64,000 nucleotides of DNA from positions 4,188,967-4,252,966 of the forward strand of contig NC_051091.1 of NCBI RefSeq assembly GCF_901709675.1, written 5' to 3'. The notes beneath the pieces are model-generated. The model did no database searches, had not been told where the DNA came from, and worked only from the letters and a program-made list of their open reading frames with translations. Below are positions 52,892-64,000 of this stretch, piece after piece; position 1 is the stretch's first letter; each line of letters begins with the position of its first letter. This DNA comes from Syngnathus acus. Lineage: Eukaryota > Chordata > Actinopteri > Syngnathiformes > Syngnathidae. Position numbers and translations under genes: made by a program.

Positions 52892-52915
52892 GGGGGGGGG
52901 GGGGGGGGGGGGGGG
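52892..52915 (+). repeat. Uninterrupted run of 24 G
   Basis: A pure G homopolymer lies about 80 bases downstream (in the sense of ndrg3 transcription) of the donor of the proposed first exon. The transcribed RNA would carry the C-rich complement. The true length is likely to differ, because assemblies handle such runs poorly. Confidence 0.95.
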
Positions 52916-52995
52916 TTATCCGACGAACAGATTATCTCTTGGCACATCTGTAATTTACAATGCCGAAGGGATAACGCTGCACGGCACATGCTTAC

Positions 52996-53230
52996 CTTGA
53001 CGATGCAATAGTAGCGTTTTGTTTCGCTGTTGGTTTTGGGGTAAAATACGAAGAGCGCTGCGCTATTTTATCGTCAAACGTAAGATTCACCGCACTAAGC
53101 TCGCTTGCCGCTTCCTCTGCTCCAACTAGTATTTCGACGTGATTGTGGGCGGTGCTACGCGCTGCGTCGGAGACGGTCGGACAGCCAATCGGAGAAGACG
53201 CTACCGAGCAGCGACAGGAAGAAGAAACAG
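52996..53230 (-). promoter_or_regulatory. ndrg3: ndrg3 promoter and non-coding first exon (inferred)
   Basis: A strong minus-strand donor (GTCAAG|GTAAGCAT) at 52996/52995 ends a probable 5' UTR exon. Above it lies a GC-richer, CpG-containing stretch with a GC box (GTGGGCGGTG, about 53145-53154) and a CCAAT box at 53184-53188, and no TATA. Transcription would start roughly at 53100-53160. The join to the ATG exon at 46520 is inferred from position and strand. Confidence 0.5.
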
Positions 53231-53927
53231 AGGTCATTTTTTTCCCCATTTTTGTCAACTTTGTTTTTATTTTTGACGATTCTATCTTTATTCGACAAAA
53301 ATAAAAGAAATAATAATGTTGACTAAATAAATAAATAATAGTCATTTGAAAGAAACAGGACGAATATGTGGATGTAAATAAGAAGTCGCTTTTAGTGTTG
53401 TGGTATCTGCAGATTTGCGCCTCCTACTGCAAATTGTAGTAAAAATAGAGTAAAGGCTTCAAGAATTAAAAAAAAACAAACATAAAACAGCTTTACGAAT
53501 ATTCCCGTCCCGACTGTTAAAAAAAATGACAGTGTTTAGTTTGGACAAGTCCTTCTGTTCTGCCGGTCAACTAAAACGATTAACTACAACGTATTATGTA
53601 ACCGCTCCAATCAGCTATGATGGAATCATATCAGGTCTGCACGCAATTTGTTATGTTGTGCTTGTCTGTGTCCCCAGCCACTAGTCGATGAGCGTGATCG
53701 CCAAGCTCAGCGGCACTTGGGCAGAAAAGGAATCAGTCCTGTTGCTGGTGTCCAGCACGATAAGCATTTAGTCACAAAATGCTGCCACCAGTTTTGATCC
53801 GATTGTGTAAGAGGTCAAAACTGATGATGCAACTTTAATTTAGTGACAGTGTGCCAGATGGATAAACAAGATGGGAGGGGGAAAAAAGTTAACTACGGAC
53901 AAAGCTTGACATGGTTACTAATGATGG
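53231..53927. other. Spacer between ndrg3 promoter and phf20 3' end
   Basis: AT-rich sequence with several TAAATAAA-type runs around 53270-53340. No gene, repeat family or coding signal was recognised. Confidence 0.5.
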
Positions 53928-53933
53928 TTTATT
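53928..53933 (-). terminator. phf20 poly(A) signal
   Basis: TTTATT on the plus strand is AATAAA on the minus strand. With the stop at 54896 it defines a 3' UTR of about 970 bases (53.92-54.90 kb) in which nothing else was seen. Confidence 0.55.
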
Positions 53934-54895
53934 TATGTACCAGCAGATTTCTTTGCATCGTTCAACATTTTCCCTGCTCTATGCCAGACAGTACAGTAGC
54001 GTAGGACATCTGTGTAGAGAATATTTTCAGGAAAGAAAAGCACATTTAGATGGACATATTTACAAAGTACTGTAAAGAAACAAGTGTAACAAATTGAAAG
54101 TAGAAGACAATTTCATCTCATCAAAACCGTATTTGTCATGGGCAACAGTACAAGATCCAGTCGGGGACAAGTCTTCAGTGGACCGTCAAGTGGTACAGCA
54201 ACAATAATGCAGAGACAGTGGTAGTGAGGAATACTGTGACAAACAAATAAAAAAGTAAACAAAAGTGGCACACTAACTGGAGGGAAGCGCAACCATTCAA
54301 CACGCAACAATAATCACGCTTTCCATTTCATTTCATTTCAAAAGCTGAAAAACAAACTTAAGATTGAAGACAAAAACAACTTCACAATGTAGAAGAAAAG
54401 AAAGTCAGTTTGTCAAGACTGGTTGTAAAGTGCCATTACATACTGGGTGTCGTCGAGATCAAGCCTTTTAACGGGAAAGGAGACAGTTAAAAAGCACGAC
54501 TGGAAACGCATATTTAAACATGTCCAAAAATATTTTCATATTTGTTTACGGAACTTAACTGCAAGCTGAATATAAAGCTTGTGTGTAATGCACTATGCAC
54601 TGAGAGAATTACAAGCCACCTTTAGCCGTACAGGCAGACAAAAGGCATCGACCATCAAGTTGCATTGGAACCATTGTGTAATCTGGTCCAACGGACTTTC
54701 TCCTGCAGGGGTACGAGGTTACTCATTGTGTTTAATCCTGATTCATAATGCTGACTTTCCATACAAGGATGTCAGTGGCTGTAGCATCTGAATTCACCAC
54801 ACAAAACCCTTAAAGGAAGGAGAAGCGGCTGCAGACAAATCAAGTCTTGCTGGCAAACTCCGTGAAAATCCAACCACTGCTGTTCCGTGGCGCCC

Positions 54896-57800
54896 TCATG
54901 TGGAGCTCAACAGGGTGAGCTGATGCACCTTTCCCAGCTGCGACATCAGCCGCTTCATGCGGTGTTTGAGCTGAGGCAGACGGGCCAGCGGCTCAGGAGG
55001 CTCCAGTTCCCCTGTGTAGTCCAACCAGCTCTCAAGCACTGCATACAAGCACAATTACGCTTAGTTAGCTACATTCAATGCAAATGTCTTACATTTGGGA
55101 TTTTTCAATCTTCTGATTAAACTTCAAGTAAATGAAGGCCAGTAGAGGTCTTACCGTCCAACTCTCGCTCAATGAAGTCCATCCTGTGCGAGACCTCATC
55201 TTGAACGGCGTCTATGTGATCCAGCAAGTTGAGCTGCCACTGTTGTTGTGTCTTGCAGTTATCTGAAGACTCTTCAGGATGACTCCAAACCTCGCTCTTT
55301 ATTTCAACGCCAGGCCAAGAGCCCCCAGATGTAGCCTGGAGATGATCATGTCGGATAAGGTATAACAACAACCACAACAACAACAACAAAAAAGGGCTTT
55401 TATTGCGCAATACACACAAGAAGCACAAAAAGAATATCTGGATTCATTCATTACCTTGTTGCTCATGCTGACGGATTTGGGCTTGTCCGTCTCCAGCAGG
55501 CCGCCGAAGCGCTGCTCGCGCTCCAGTAGTTCTTCGGTGCTCCGCATGCTGTCCTCGAGCTCAGACCCTTGCCGGGTCTCCACCACCAGTCTCTGCTCCA
55601 CGGCTGGGTAGTAGGCTCGTGGTTTTTGGTAACAGTGTTCACTGATGATGTACGAGTCCTGGAACGACGGGAACGGGAACGAGGAGCTGGACGAGGACGA
55701 GGCGGTGGCGGCTGCCCGGCTCAGCTTTTCTAGGGCGTTGGACATCAAGATTTCGCCCCGACTCATGTCCTCATCAGGCGTGACAGGAGAGGGAGCCGCA
55801 TTGCTGCCCCGATAAGAGTCTGAGCAACTTGGTGGCCGAGCAACTCTCTTCCAAGGTTGCCGCCACAGCTTCAGGTCAGGATGCGTGTTGTTCCTGGGGA
55901 GAAAAAAAAAAGAGGCACGCCATCTGTCAATTTCTACTTTTTAGCCATAAAAAAAAAAACCCCAACAGCTTCATGGGACTCACTGTAAAATGTTCATCTT
56001 CAGCTGCAGTCCATTGAGAATCTCCACCACATGGTGCACATCTCCAAGCAGCTGGTGTGTGGTGGTGATCTTCTTGGCGTTTTGGTGGGAGTAATTTTCT
56101 TCCAAGAAGGACAGGCCGTACATGTGGCCGTTGCTCAACCATTCGCGATCATACCAGTAGCGCAGACTCTGCCTCTGGCCTGGAAATAAACATTGACAAC
56201 AAGTGTGAGAGCCCTGCTTGACTGCAGTGATGTGACTCAAATAGTCCTCTCACCTGGAGGGTCTCTGCAAATATAACAAGCATATCTATCTGGGACATTG
56301 TCTTCCAGCAAGCCCATGCACGTGCCATGCTGCCAGCACAGACAGTCTTCACACTGCAAGACAAGATAAGGACACAGTGAAACACTCAAAAGAAAATCAT
56401 TGAAAATCTAACTCAGTCTACATTTCTAAAGAATGACCTGGATCATGAAGTCATTCTCCTCTTCCACTTCGCAGATGCACCGTACGATCTCTTGGTCGTT
56501 GCCATCAGCGCCACAGTCCATGCTCAAAGGGGGACTTGTCACGTCCACATCCACACCGTAGTCCTCGTCGCTCCACCCACAGCTGTCAGTGGACCAGTCA
56601 CTGAAGCTATCATCATCTACAGAAATAAGGACAAAGCACAGAATTGGAGTTCCTTCATAATCACAAGTATAAATGTCATTATTTCAACCTCGTCCAATAA
56701 CTGTTTGTACTTGCAGAGCTATTTGTGGAATACTTGGCAAAGCGACAAGTAAAGAACTGCTCAGCAGTTAATCAAGCAACAGTACATTTGAGCGGCGACG
56801 TCGACAGGTTTGCTGTGCACTACATGAGCAAGATTAGGAAAACTCTGATGTGATGCGGCTAACGATGGCTATAGCAGAAATGGGACAGGAGAGAAAGCCA
56901 TGAACAGTCACACAGACACAATGTGCAAAGTAGACGCACACACACACGGTCAGATACCCACCATCCACATTTATCTGCACCGAGTCGCTGTATCCAGGCC
57001 TGCAGCGGTAGGCCTCACGCTTGTAATTGTGTGAGGGGGCATATTTGAATGGCAATTGCAATTTGGGTGGAGGGCACAATACTGAGAAGTCAAAATTCTC
57101 CTCAGTATCTGTGCAGTCTGTTAATACAGGGAAGGAGGGGAAAGCACATGTAGATAACACAGTTGGAAGATTCATTTCAGTTGACATGTCCATTTGGGGG
57201 AGGCAAACATTTCTGGAACAATTAAGGAGACGCTGTTTTGAGATTGTCAACAAATATTTAGAAACAGTTAATACAGTACAGTTAAAGCATTCGACACTCC
57301 AATGGTGGGAGATTCTTGAATGAATAACTCTACCCAAGTGCTCATCATGACATGTGATATTGATATTCTGATTTATTGACGATTTACATCTCTCGACGTC
57401 ATTTTAATTCGCTGGCAGTGAATTCCAGTTAACAATGTTGGACTTTGTGTTGGAGTTAGTCATTATCATTTTGCCAGTACTGACTGGTCATGGAATCAAA
57501 CTGGTCATGGCCGTTCCTGCTAAGATATGGGGTTGGCCAAGTGGCACATGTAACACTTTAAACACACACGGTAGCAACCATGCCAAGAAGACAAAATGGA
57601 GGGCTTCACACTTTGCAGACAAGCTACTTCTGCAGTTTAACAGCGAGTGCACATGCAAAGCAGCAGCGATGCGACGAGATGGGACGGGGCTTGATGCGCA
57701 CAATCCCTTCTTACCGGACTGAGCTGTCTTCTTTTTCTTCCTCTTCTTAAGCTTAATGCGAAGGAAGTCCTTCTGTTTGAGTTTTTCTTTTGGTCTATCT

Positions 57801-60800
57801 TTGACTGGACCTGGAAAGGTTGCAGGCTTTATTTGTCCGATTCAACTTCAACTTTATTGGCGTTTTCCCCTGTTATCTGCGCATAGTTGCTGCCTTGCCA
57901 ATAGATGGCAGCAAAATACTATATGAAGATTCTCACCTCAGTTCTACATAGCTTCTCGGGACAAAGATATGAAACAAAAAAACTAGCGATGACATGAATC
58001 TGCAAATTAGCAAGGGCTCAAACGCAGCTTTTTGACACTCTGAAGACTAAGTAGATAGTCGTTTGGGAATTGTTACTGACCACCGTCAAAGCCACGCTTG
58101 TCTGAGTCTTGATCGTGCGGCTGGCATCCGTTGCTGCCAAGCTGGTTCTCCTTGCTCTTCTCCCTTAGCAGCACCCTCTGCTGATGGCCATGTGTCCCTA
58201 CTGCAGAGGGAGCCGAAGTGCGTCTGCCTGCAGCCTTCACTTCGCCCCGAGTAGCCGCAGCGGCAGCTACTGTGTCTACAAAAAAATGTAAAGGGTCCGT
58301 ATGCAGAGATGGAGCAATATGCTTTACTGTTCCATCAGGACAAATCAAACTCACGCATTGAAGCAGAAACGGTTCGTCTTCTCTTTGGGCCATCCAAAGC
58401 GCCGCACGTGGCCTGTTTCTCTGCCGACCTGCCGTGGCTGCTTCTCGTGGGGCTGCACTCTGCCTCCGGAGGCTGCTCCTCGCCATGGTAGTATTTCATA
58501 TGGTAATGCAGCAGCTTGGCCTTGCGGAAGGACTTGGCGCAGCCGGCGACGCTGCATTTGAAGGGGTTGTGGTCGAGGTTGATGGAAAGTACGGGGGGAG
58601 GCTGGTTTTTGATCACCCTGTACACTGCATTGCGGAGCAAGCACAAATCAGGTAGGAGTCAGGGAGCGCCTAGGCAAACAAGTGCTCGTCATTCAAGAAG
58701 ATAACCTACGTGGTTCTCTGCTAAATCTGTTGGGGTTGTGGAATCCCTGCTTCCTCACAGCTGTAAAAAGCAGGAAAAACCATGAATGGACTCTCTCTCG
58801 CCCCAATATAATGTCTAGTCACAATTATTTTTTGTTGCACATCATTTTCAAAGAGAAGCTTTTTTTGCTTGATAATTTGACAGACTTACGCTTGACAGGC
58901 TGAGGCGGTGAGGTCACATCAGGCTGCAACCTCTCGGACTTTACGTTTGGTTTCTGCTCCAAATCTCCATTGGATTCGGTGGGCGTCTGCTCCGGTTGAT
59001 CGGGCACTTCCGTGTATGGCTTGGCTGAGTCACTGTGTGGCTTGGCCTCCATTTCCACTTCCTCCTCTTCCTGTTTTACATCTCCATTTTCATGACATTT
59101 GTCGTCATGACAGTCCTTGGCGCCATTTGTAAGTAGGCTGCCGCCGTCTTCTGCAGCAGCGGGCTTCTTCTGCTCCGACTGCCCCGATTTCTCTTCAGCC
59201 TGTTTCAGCGCGGGCGAGGCCTCCATTTTACCATTTGCTCTCTTGCTTTTGCCGTTCACCATCCTCACTTCCCGCTCCTCCTCTTCGCTGTTACTGTCGT
59301 TCTCCTGGTCGGAGGTGCTGCGTCGGGCCCTCTTGTTCCGCGACTCACCGTTCACCGGAGGTCTCCGGTCTTTGCGGTTCGGGACTCTCCGAACCATGTT
59401 TCTCTCCGAACTGCGAGACTTTCCCGCGCCTCTCTGTGAGCAAACAGAGTGGATAAGCAACTGATAGCTGGGTAGCAACGGACGATGGCTACGGTTATTC
59501 AACACGCACCTCTTTAATAAAAGGTTTCACGTGTATTCCTTTCACTGTCTGGATGACGCCATCAAAGAACTTCACAGTATAAGACACTGTAATATAAACA
59601 AGTGACTTTTAAAACTGCAGGTTATTTCATTCTATTCATATTAAAAAACATTTTTGAATTCACCCACCATCTTTATTGACCGAGATGACTTTTGCAGGAT
59701 AGAAACGGCAGTCAGACCAGCTTGCCAGGACCTTGTCATTGACTTGAAAACCCTGGCAAAACCAAAGAGAAACATTTCAGTCCAATTTAGCACACCATTG
59801 AAGAACTGCAATTCAAGATCGGATGGATCCTTGCGGCCGATCTTTGCTTTCTGGGGAGCATTGAAGGTGTAGACAAGTCTGGATGAATAAGTGATGCTTA
59901 TAAGTGTCATGTTTGTCACCCCCCAAAATTGTTTATGGCTTAAGGCATAGAAAAGTAAATAATACCACTTTCAAGAGCCAACCAATTTATCAAAGGGCAT
60001 TAAAAAAAAAAAAAAAAGACTGGCTTACAGGCACGGGAGCGTCGTCCTGCAAGCCTTGACGCCTCAGTGAGACCCTCTCTACGGGTCTCAGGTAGGGACT
60101 TGTCCACTCAAACCACTCGTCATAACGATGACTCCACTGACGGTAATGAATTAGTACTTTCTCATCGTCGTAATCAATCTTTTCTATGTTGGCAGCATAC
60201 CTAGGGAGCAACAAAAGTCAAGAAGGAAATAAGTTCACATTATTATTTGAAAGTTGCGGGTACAAGTAGAAAGTTGTAACAACAAATTCTGATTAATACT
60301 GCGTTTGTGGAATTTGAATCAAGTGGCAAAGTTCACCTGTTCTGGGGGTGGCCATTTTGCCACTTGCTGTCGACTGAAAACGACATCACAGTGGCTTAAG
60401 GGCTCAGTTTACGAATGTCGCATGACGTGATTGGTCGTTACCTGAGCAACTGTGATGTCATTTTCAGTCAACAGCAAGGGCCAAAATGGCCGCTCCCTGA
60501 GATGTACAAAAACGGATGGATGCTGCTGCTCAATTCAGATTCCACAAAGGAAATCATGATCAGAATGCCGTGTTTACATTAGTGCGGTTGCATAGAACAT
60601 ATTATTGTAAGGAAAATGTTTGACTTCATTTCCCCTTTAACTGAAAACTTTGCATGCACCAATGAAGTTCTTTTAAACAATCTGTGCCACAGAACAGCTT
60701 GTGTTTGACTTTTGCATTCCATACAAGGTTGGCAAGGAGAGTACAACAACTAAACACTAAAGTGAAAGTGGTGGCGAGTTTCAAGGATGGAAAGGAATGA

Positions 60801-60900
60801 ATGAGGCCATGACTCACCAGTTTTTGAGGCTATCTCTGGCCTCGAGCTGAGCTCCCACCTCAAATGTTATCCCTCTTCTGTTAGGGGGCGTCTTACTCAT
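54896..60900 (-). CDS. phf20: PHD finger protein 20 (Tudor/PHD chromatin reader of the NSL complex), 16 coding exons
   Basis: The spliced product is 988 residues (human 1012). Domains in order: Tudor 1 (about 10-75, [11 protein letters not shown] ... HRYDEWFEW), Tudor 2 (about 86-140, [11 protein letters not shown] ... VKFFDGV), an acidic/basic linker (140-340), a C2H2 zinc finger (about 362-384, FKCSVAGC ... HYHMKYYH), a lysine-rich segment (about 493-523), a PHD finger (about 620-670, [20 protein letters not shown] ... CYICRDPPG), then conserved [13 protein letters not shown] and a C-terminal helix region with [20 protein letters not shown]. The zinc finger argues for phf20 over phf20l1. 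PHF20 works with MOF in the NSL acetyltransferase complex and reads methyl-lysine on p53 and histones. Exons from 5' to 3': 60818-60900, 60029-60200, 59668-59752, 59510-59586, 58890-59433, 58710-58760, 58355-58624, 58081-58275, 57715-57810, 56962-57117, 56438-56616, 56254-56353, 55984-56179, 55455-55893, 55155-55335, 54896-55038. The 57117 acceptor could instead be 57108, also in frame. No AT-hook was found. Confidence 0.95.
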
Positions 60901-60924
60901 ACTGCCCACATCAAGGCTCTCTTC

Positions 60925-61870
60925 CTGGACACACAACAAACAAACACATCCACCCATAAAGGCACTATTCCAAAACTATACTACTCATAAATGACACTAT
61001 TTAGAATTTAGTATCATCACTACCACCGTTATCTGTACTGAGCATCTTCTGTGTGGGGAAAACATAGGAGCGTGACAAAGCACACACACATTTAGAAGAT
61101 GATACAGAAGGGGGAAATACGCTAAGGTGAGCCAGGCCCCTTAAATGGTAATGAGATGAGCATTCTTGTTCAGATTCGGGATCAGCATTCCCCTAACCTT
61201 TATGAATGAATTTATAATCAACTGTAGTATGCAAGCATGTTCCAATAGCAGCAAGTGTCGACCATCATTCAACCATAAGAGTCCATTATTCATATTCAAA
61301 TCGGATACATATACTATAGAATTAAAAAAAAAAAAAAAAAAGCCTTTCATGGAGCCGTCTGGGCGTGCTTAAAGGGCGACGCTGCACAGTCAAGCTACAA
61401 ACCGGATATGTTCACGGTTCTGGGCCCACGTGTTTGCAGATCAGCCGATCCCACGTTCAGACACAATAGGAGACAATGGTAACGGCTCGAGTGCGTGGCC
61501 GGCACCGTCTCGCGCACACCGTCGATCACGTAACGTTTACGTGAAGCTTGAAACGTGATCGACTATCGGCATAGCAATGGAAGTACATAACCGCACCAAG
61601 GCAGACACAGGAAACGATGCTTGGGGGGGATGCAGCGACCATTAAAACAAACACGGTGACACGACAAAATGACTCATTAAAATCGTAATCCGTTACAAAT
61701 GATCTATGAGATAATGTCATTGCGCCATGATATAAAACTGTATGCGCCTACACGATTCTTCACATATCTTAAAAATCTCAAGCATCGAATCATTTAAACG
61801 GAATGTTTTACTTCATACACTTGTTTAATATGCGTTTTACCAGCACGTAGATCTGGACTTGATACTTTAT
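60925..61870 (-). other. phf20 5' UTR intron
   Basis: The ATG exon has an acceptor at 60924/60925 (minus strand CCAG|GAAGAG), so its 5' UTR is spliced to an upstream non-coding exon. The intervening DNA is AT-rich with an A run near 61323-61341. No coding signal was seen. Confidence 0.5.
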
Positions 61871-62560
61871 AGTACAGTGGTCTTTTATAACCAGCAGGCG
61901 TAGCGGGAAAACCCTTTTGTCTACGTCAAGATGTACGCAAATCCGATTGGTGGAAAGAGTCACACATGGGCGGGGAGAAGCATTCTGATTGGCCGAGCAG
62001 CTGTCACTCAGGCTAGCGCGCTGGGGCCTCGCGCTAGGCCTTTACTTCTCCATACTTTTTCTCCGTGGGAGCGCGGCGGCGTGGGAACACAAAGCATTTA
62101 ACTTCCCAACCACGACACCAGATAGCCACCTCAAGGCTCCAAGCGGGGAGCGACATAATAACACACATCAGCAAAGACACGAATACCTCCGCCAACAGCC
62201 TCAACCAACACTGTGTTGTCGACTTCGTCACATTTGTTTTGAACTCAAAAAGCCGACATGCGGCACCACGCCAGCTACGATGTTGATGCGTCCCCGAAAC
62301 GGTCTCTTTCGCCAATTATGTGCCCAGAAATGCGACGAGAAATACGGTTAGGCCTTCTTACTTGTTCCCCAGTCACCTTGTGTCCGCTTGGATGTCAAAT
62401 ACGAGGCGAAATTCTTTCAAAGGCTGGTACCGCCGCCTCCGCCTGGCTGCTTCACAGATCACGCAGTTGAATTTCTCACTTGCATTCACCACCGGCGCGG
62501 GCTGCGTGGAGAGCAAGTGCGCATGCGCGTACAACGGTCACCGCGTCATTGTCCACGATT
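61871..62560 (-). promoter_or_regulatory. phf20: CpG-rich promoter region of phf20 (inferred)
   Basis: The region is rich in CpG and holds two CCAAT boxes in minus-strand orientation (ATTGG near 61944 and 61987) and a GC box GGGCGGGG near 61970. Candidate minus-strand donors that would end first exons are at 61841/61840 (GTGCTG|GTAAAA) and 62362/62361 (GAACAA|GTAAGA). Which is used cannot be told from sequence. It could also be a divergent promoter. Confidence 0.45.
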
Positions 62561-64000
62561 TTTTTTTTTTTTATACAATAAAATGTTTGAAGTGAACTAT
62601 TTGAGATTAAAATAGTCTATCAAGTGGTCAGGAAGGGATTTCTTGACGGGGTTATTTTAGACAAGGGGGCATTTTATCTCCCTTTACCCAACAATATTCA
62701 GTAGCACAAGATAACACGTATAAAATTTTGTCTAGGCTAAATGTAATTCATGTATTTAAAATACAACTCAAAGTGCCCAAATATGCACTATTAATATTCC
62801 CAAACTGGTTTTCATACCTAATTTTCACTCTATCCAAAAATACAAAAAACACACAAACAAATATACAATTGAACAACCCTTTATTTTTGGACAATTGTTC
62901 TATAATCAAACAAGGCGGAACACAATACACACACAGGTTGAGTCAGTCTTCTGTTCAAAAGGCAGGTAGTACAGCAGAACAACAAAAAACAAAAACAAAC
63001 CTTTTTCCTTTATTGCTCTTACAGAAACTCCCACGCATGTCCTTCATTCCAATAAACTGTTAATACTATTTACATGCGATATATACATTAAAAGGACTCG
63101 TCAGCTTATTCTACATTCTCATAATGCTTGAGAGTTGCACTGTCCATAAAGGGGTTCGACACAATGATGACACATTTCGTCTGTGGGAAGACTGGAAACA
63201 GTACAGTTCCAGTCCCATCTAACACCCGTTTTTTTTTTTCCTCAGTAAGACCTGAGCCACATTACATATATCACAAGAATATAGAACAGAGGTCCAAATG
63301 AAATATTTCTTATAGATTATTATTATCATAATTAAATAAGTAATCTCCCACTTCACAAAGACATGCTGGAAATACACATCTCCCATTTGCCCTTAAATGA
63401 ATATTGTAGGTCAGAAAATCTAAGCACTTCCAAATGAGTTTGTTGAAAATTAGCAAAACTTAGCAACAATGGTTTGTACTCTGTTCACTCTACTTAAAAT
63501 CCTGTATAATAGACCAGTGATCAGAAGAACAACAAAAACATGATCGATTTTCTTTGCCTTTTCAGTATAAATCGACGCATGAGATGTCTTACGCTGACGG
63601 TCATACACACAAGCACACTTGAATGATGTGAGGGAGCATAAACACCAACAGAACTTGAAACCTTTGTCAATATCTGTACAGTCTTAGACTTTGCTGAACT
63701 CAAGTTGTTGTACACATACAACTATTTTTGGCAGGAAATAAAGTTAAGTCGTCATCACGTGATGTCACTGGTTGAAATGAGAGGTCACCAAAAGATGGCT
63801 CAGACTTGTGAGTTTCTTGGGCCTCACATTAAGTAGCTGGATAGTTAAGTATCATTTGACCAAAACAATTTGTTTTGTCTCTCATGAAGATGTCATATCT
63901 CATTCTGCAAGTTTCCAGTGTTTTCTGCAGAGAGCAATTCTGCGAGGCTACACGACTCCTTCGATGTAACTGGTGTCCAGGTGAACTATGAGCATTCTCA
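62561..64000 (-). other. Possible 3' end of an unidentified minus-strand gene
   Basis: Minus-strand AATAAA hexamers (TTTATT at about 62881 and 63009) followed upstream by about 0.9 kb of AT-rich, stop-rich sequence would fit a 3' UTR. At the window edge two minus-strand frames stay open: one ends in a stop near 63948 after a DTSYIEGVV-like stretch, and the other runs about 50 codons to about 63830. Neither was recognised. No other feature was seen, and this may be plain intergenic DNA. Confidence 0.3.

Larger units (their letters stand above)
46521..52995 (-). other. ndrg3 5' UTR intron (inferred)
   Basis: The region lies between the ATG exon and the proposed non-coding first exon at 52996 and above. 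No exon-like chain was found. It contains a probable hAT-type repeat tail near 48.5 kb, several A or T runs, a palindromic MEF2-type CTATTTATAG at 52587-52596 and a 24-base G run at 52892. It could contain alternative first exons of ndrg3. Confidence 0.5.

Overview
The window is nuclear DNA from a teleost fish, probably a percomorph. The evidence is vertebrate genes with many small exons and GT-AG introns, compact introns, and a fold-back repeat whose ends read like the 'TACCGTAATTTTCGG' element common in teleost genomes. The species cannot be named from the sequence. All gene calls rest on translating the exons by eye and comparing them with remembered vertebrate families. No database search was run.

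Layout. Bases 1-10190 are non-coding 5' flank with simple repeats and a degenerate SINE-like piece. A TATA promoter at about 10.2-10.3 kb leads into myh7b (+, 10625-23486), a sarcomeric myosin heavy chain with 43 coding exons and the microRNA miR-499 in coding intron 18. Myh7b converges on trpc4ap (-, 26463-31849, 18 coding exons). Between their 3' ends lies a 1.9-kb tandem array of eight 235-bp units, most carrying a near-perfect 36-bp inverted repeat. Then follow three more minus-strand genes: sla2 (32524-33866, 7 exons), ndrg3 (35504-46520, 15 coding exons, with a first non-coding exon and promoter near 53.0-53.2 kb) and phf20 (54896-60900, 16 coding exons, with a CpG-rich promoter region near 61.9-62.5 kb). 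The last 1.4 kb looks like the 3' end of a further minus-strand gene that runs off the window.

How the genes relate. All five have human orthologues on chromosome 20q11 (MYH7B-TRPC4AP adjacent, SLA2-NDRG3 adjacent, PHF20 nearby), so this is a conserved and compacted synteny block, not an operon or acquired island. Their products are functionally unrelated: a slow-muscle myosin plus its microRNA, a CUL4-DDB1 substrate adaptor, an antigen-receptor signalling adaptor, an NDRG alpha/beta-hydrolase-fold protein, and a chromatin reader of the NSL complex.

Points worth a second look: two single-base losses in A-runs that break the otherwise intact myh7b reading frame; the hairpin array with a poly(A)-signal hexamer in every unit between convergent genes; an Sla2 SH3 domain lacking its tryptophan pair; consensus CTCF-like motifs; a GC-AG intron in trpc4ap; and an uncertain Myh7b C-terminus. 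I found no clearly undescribed biological system.
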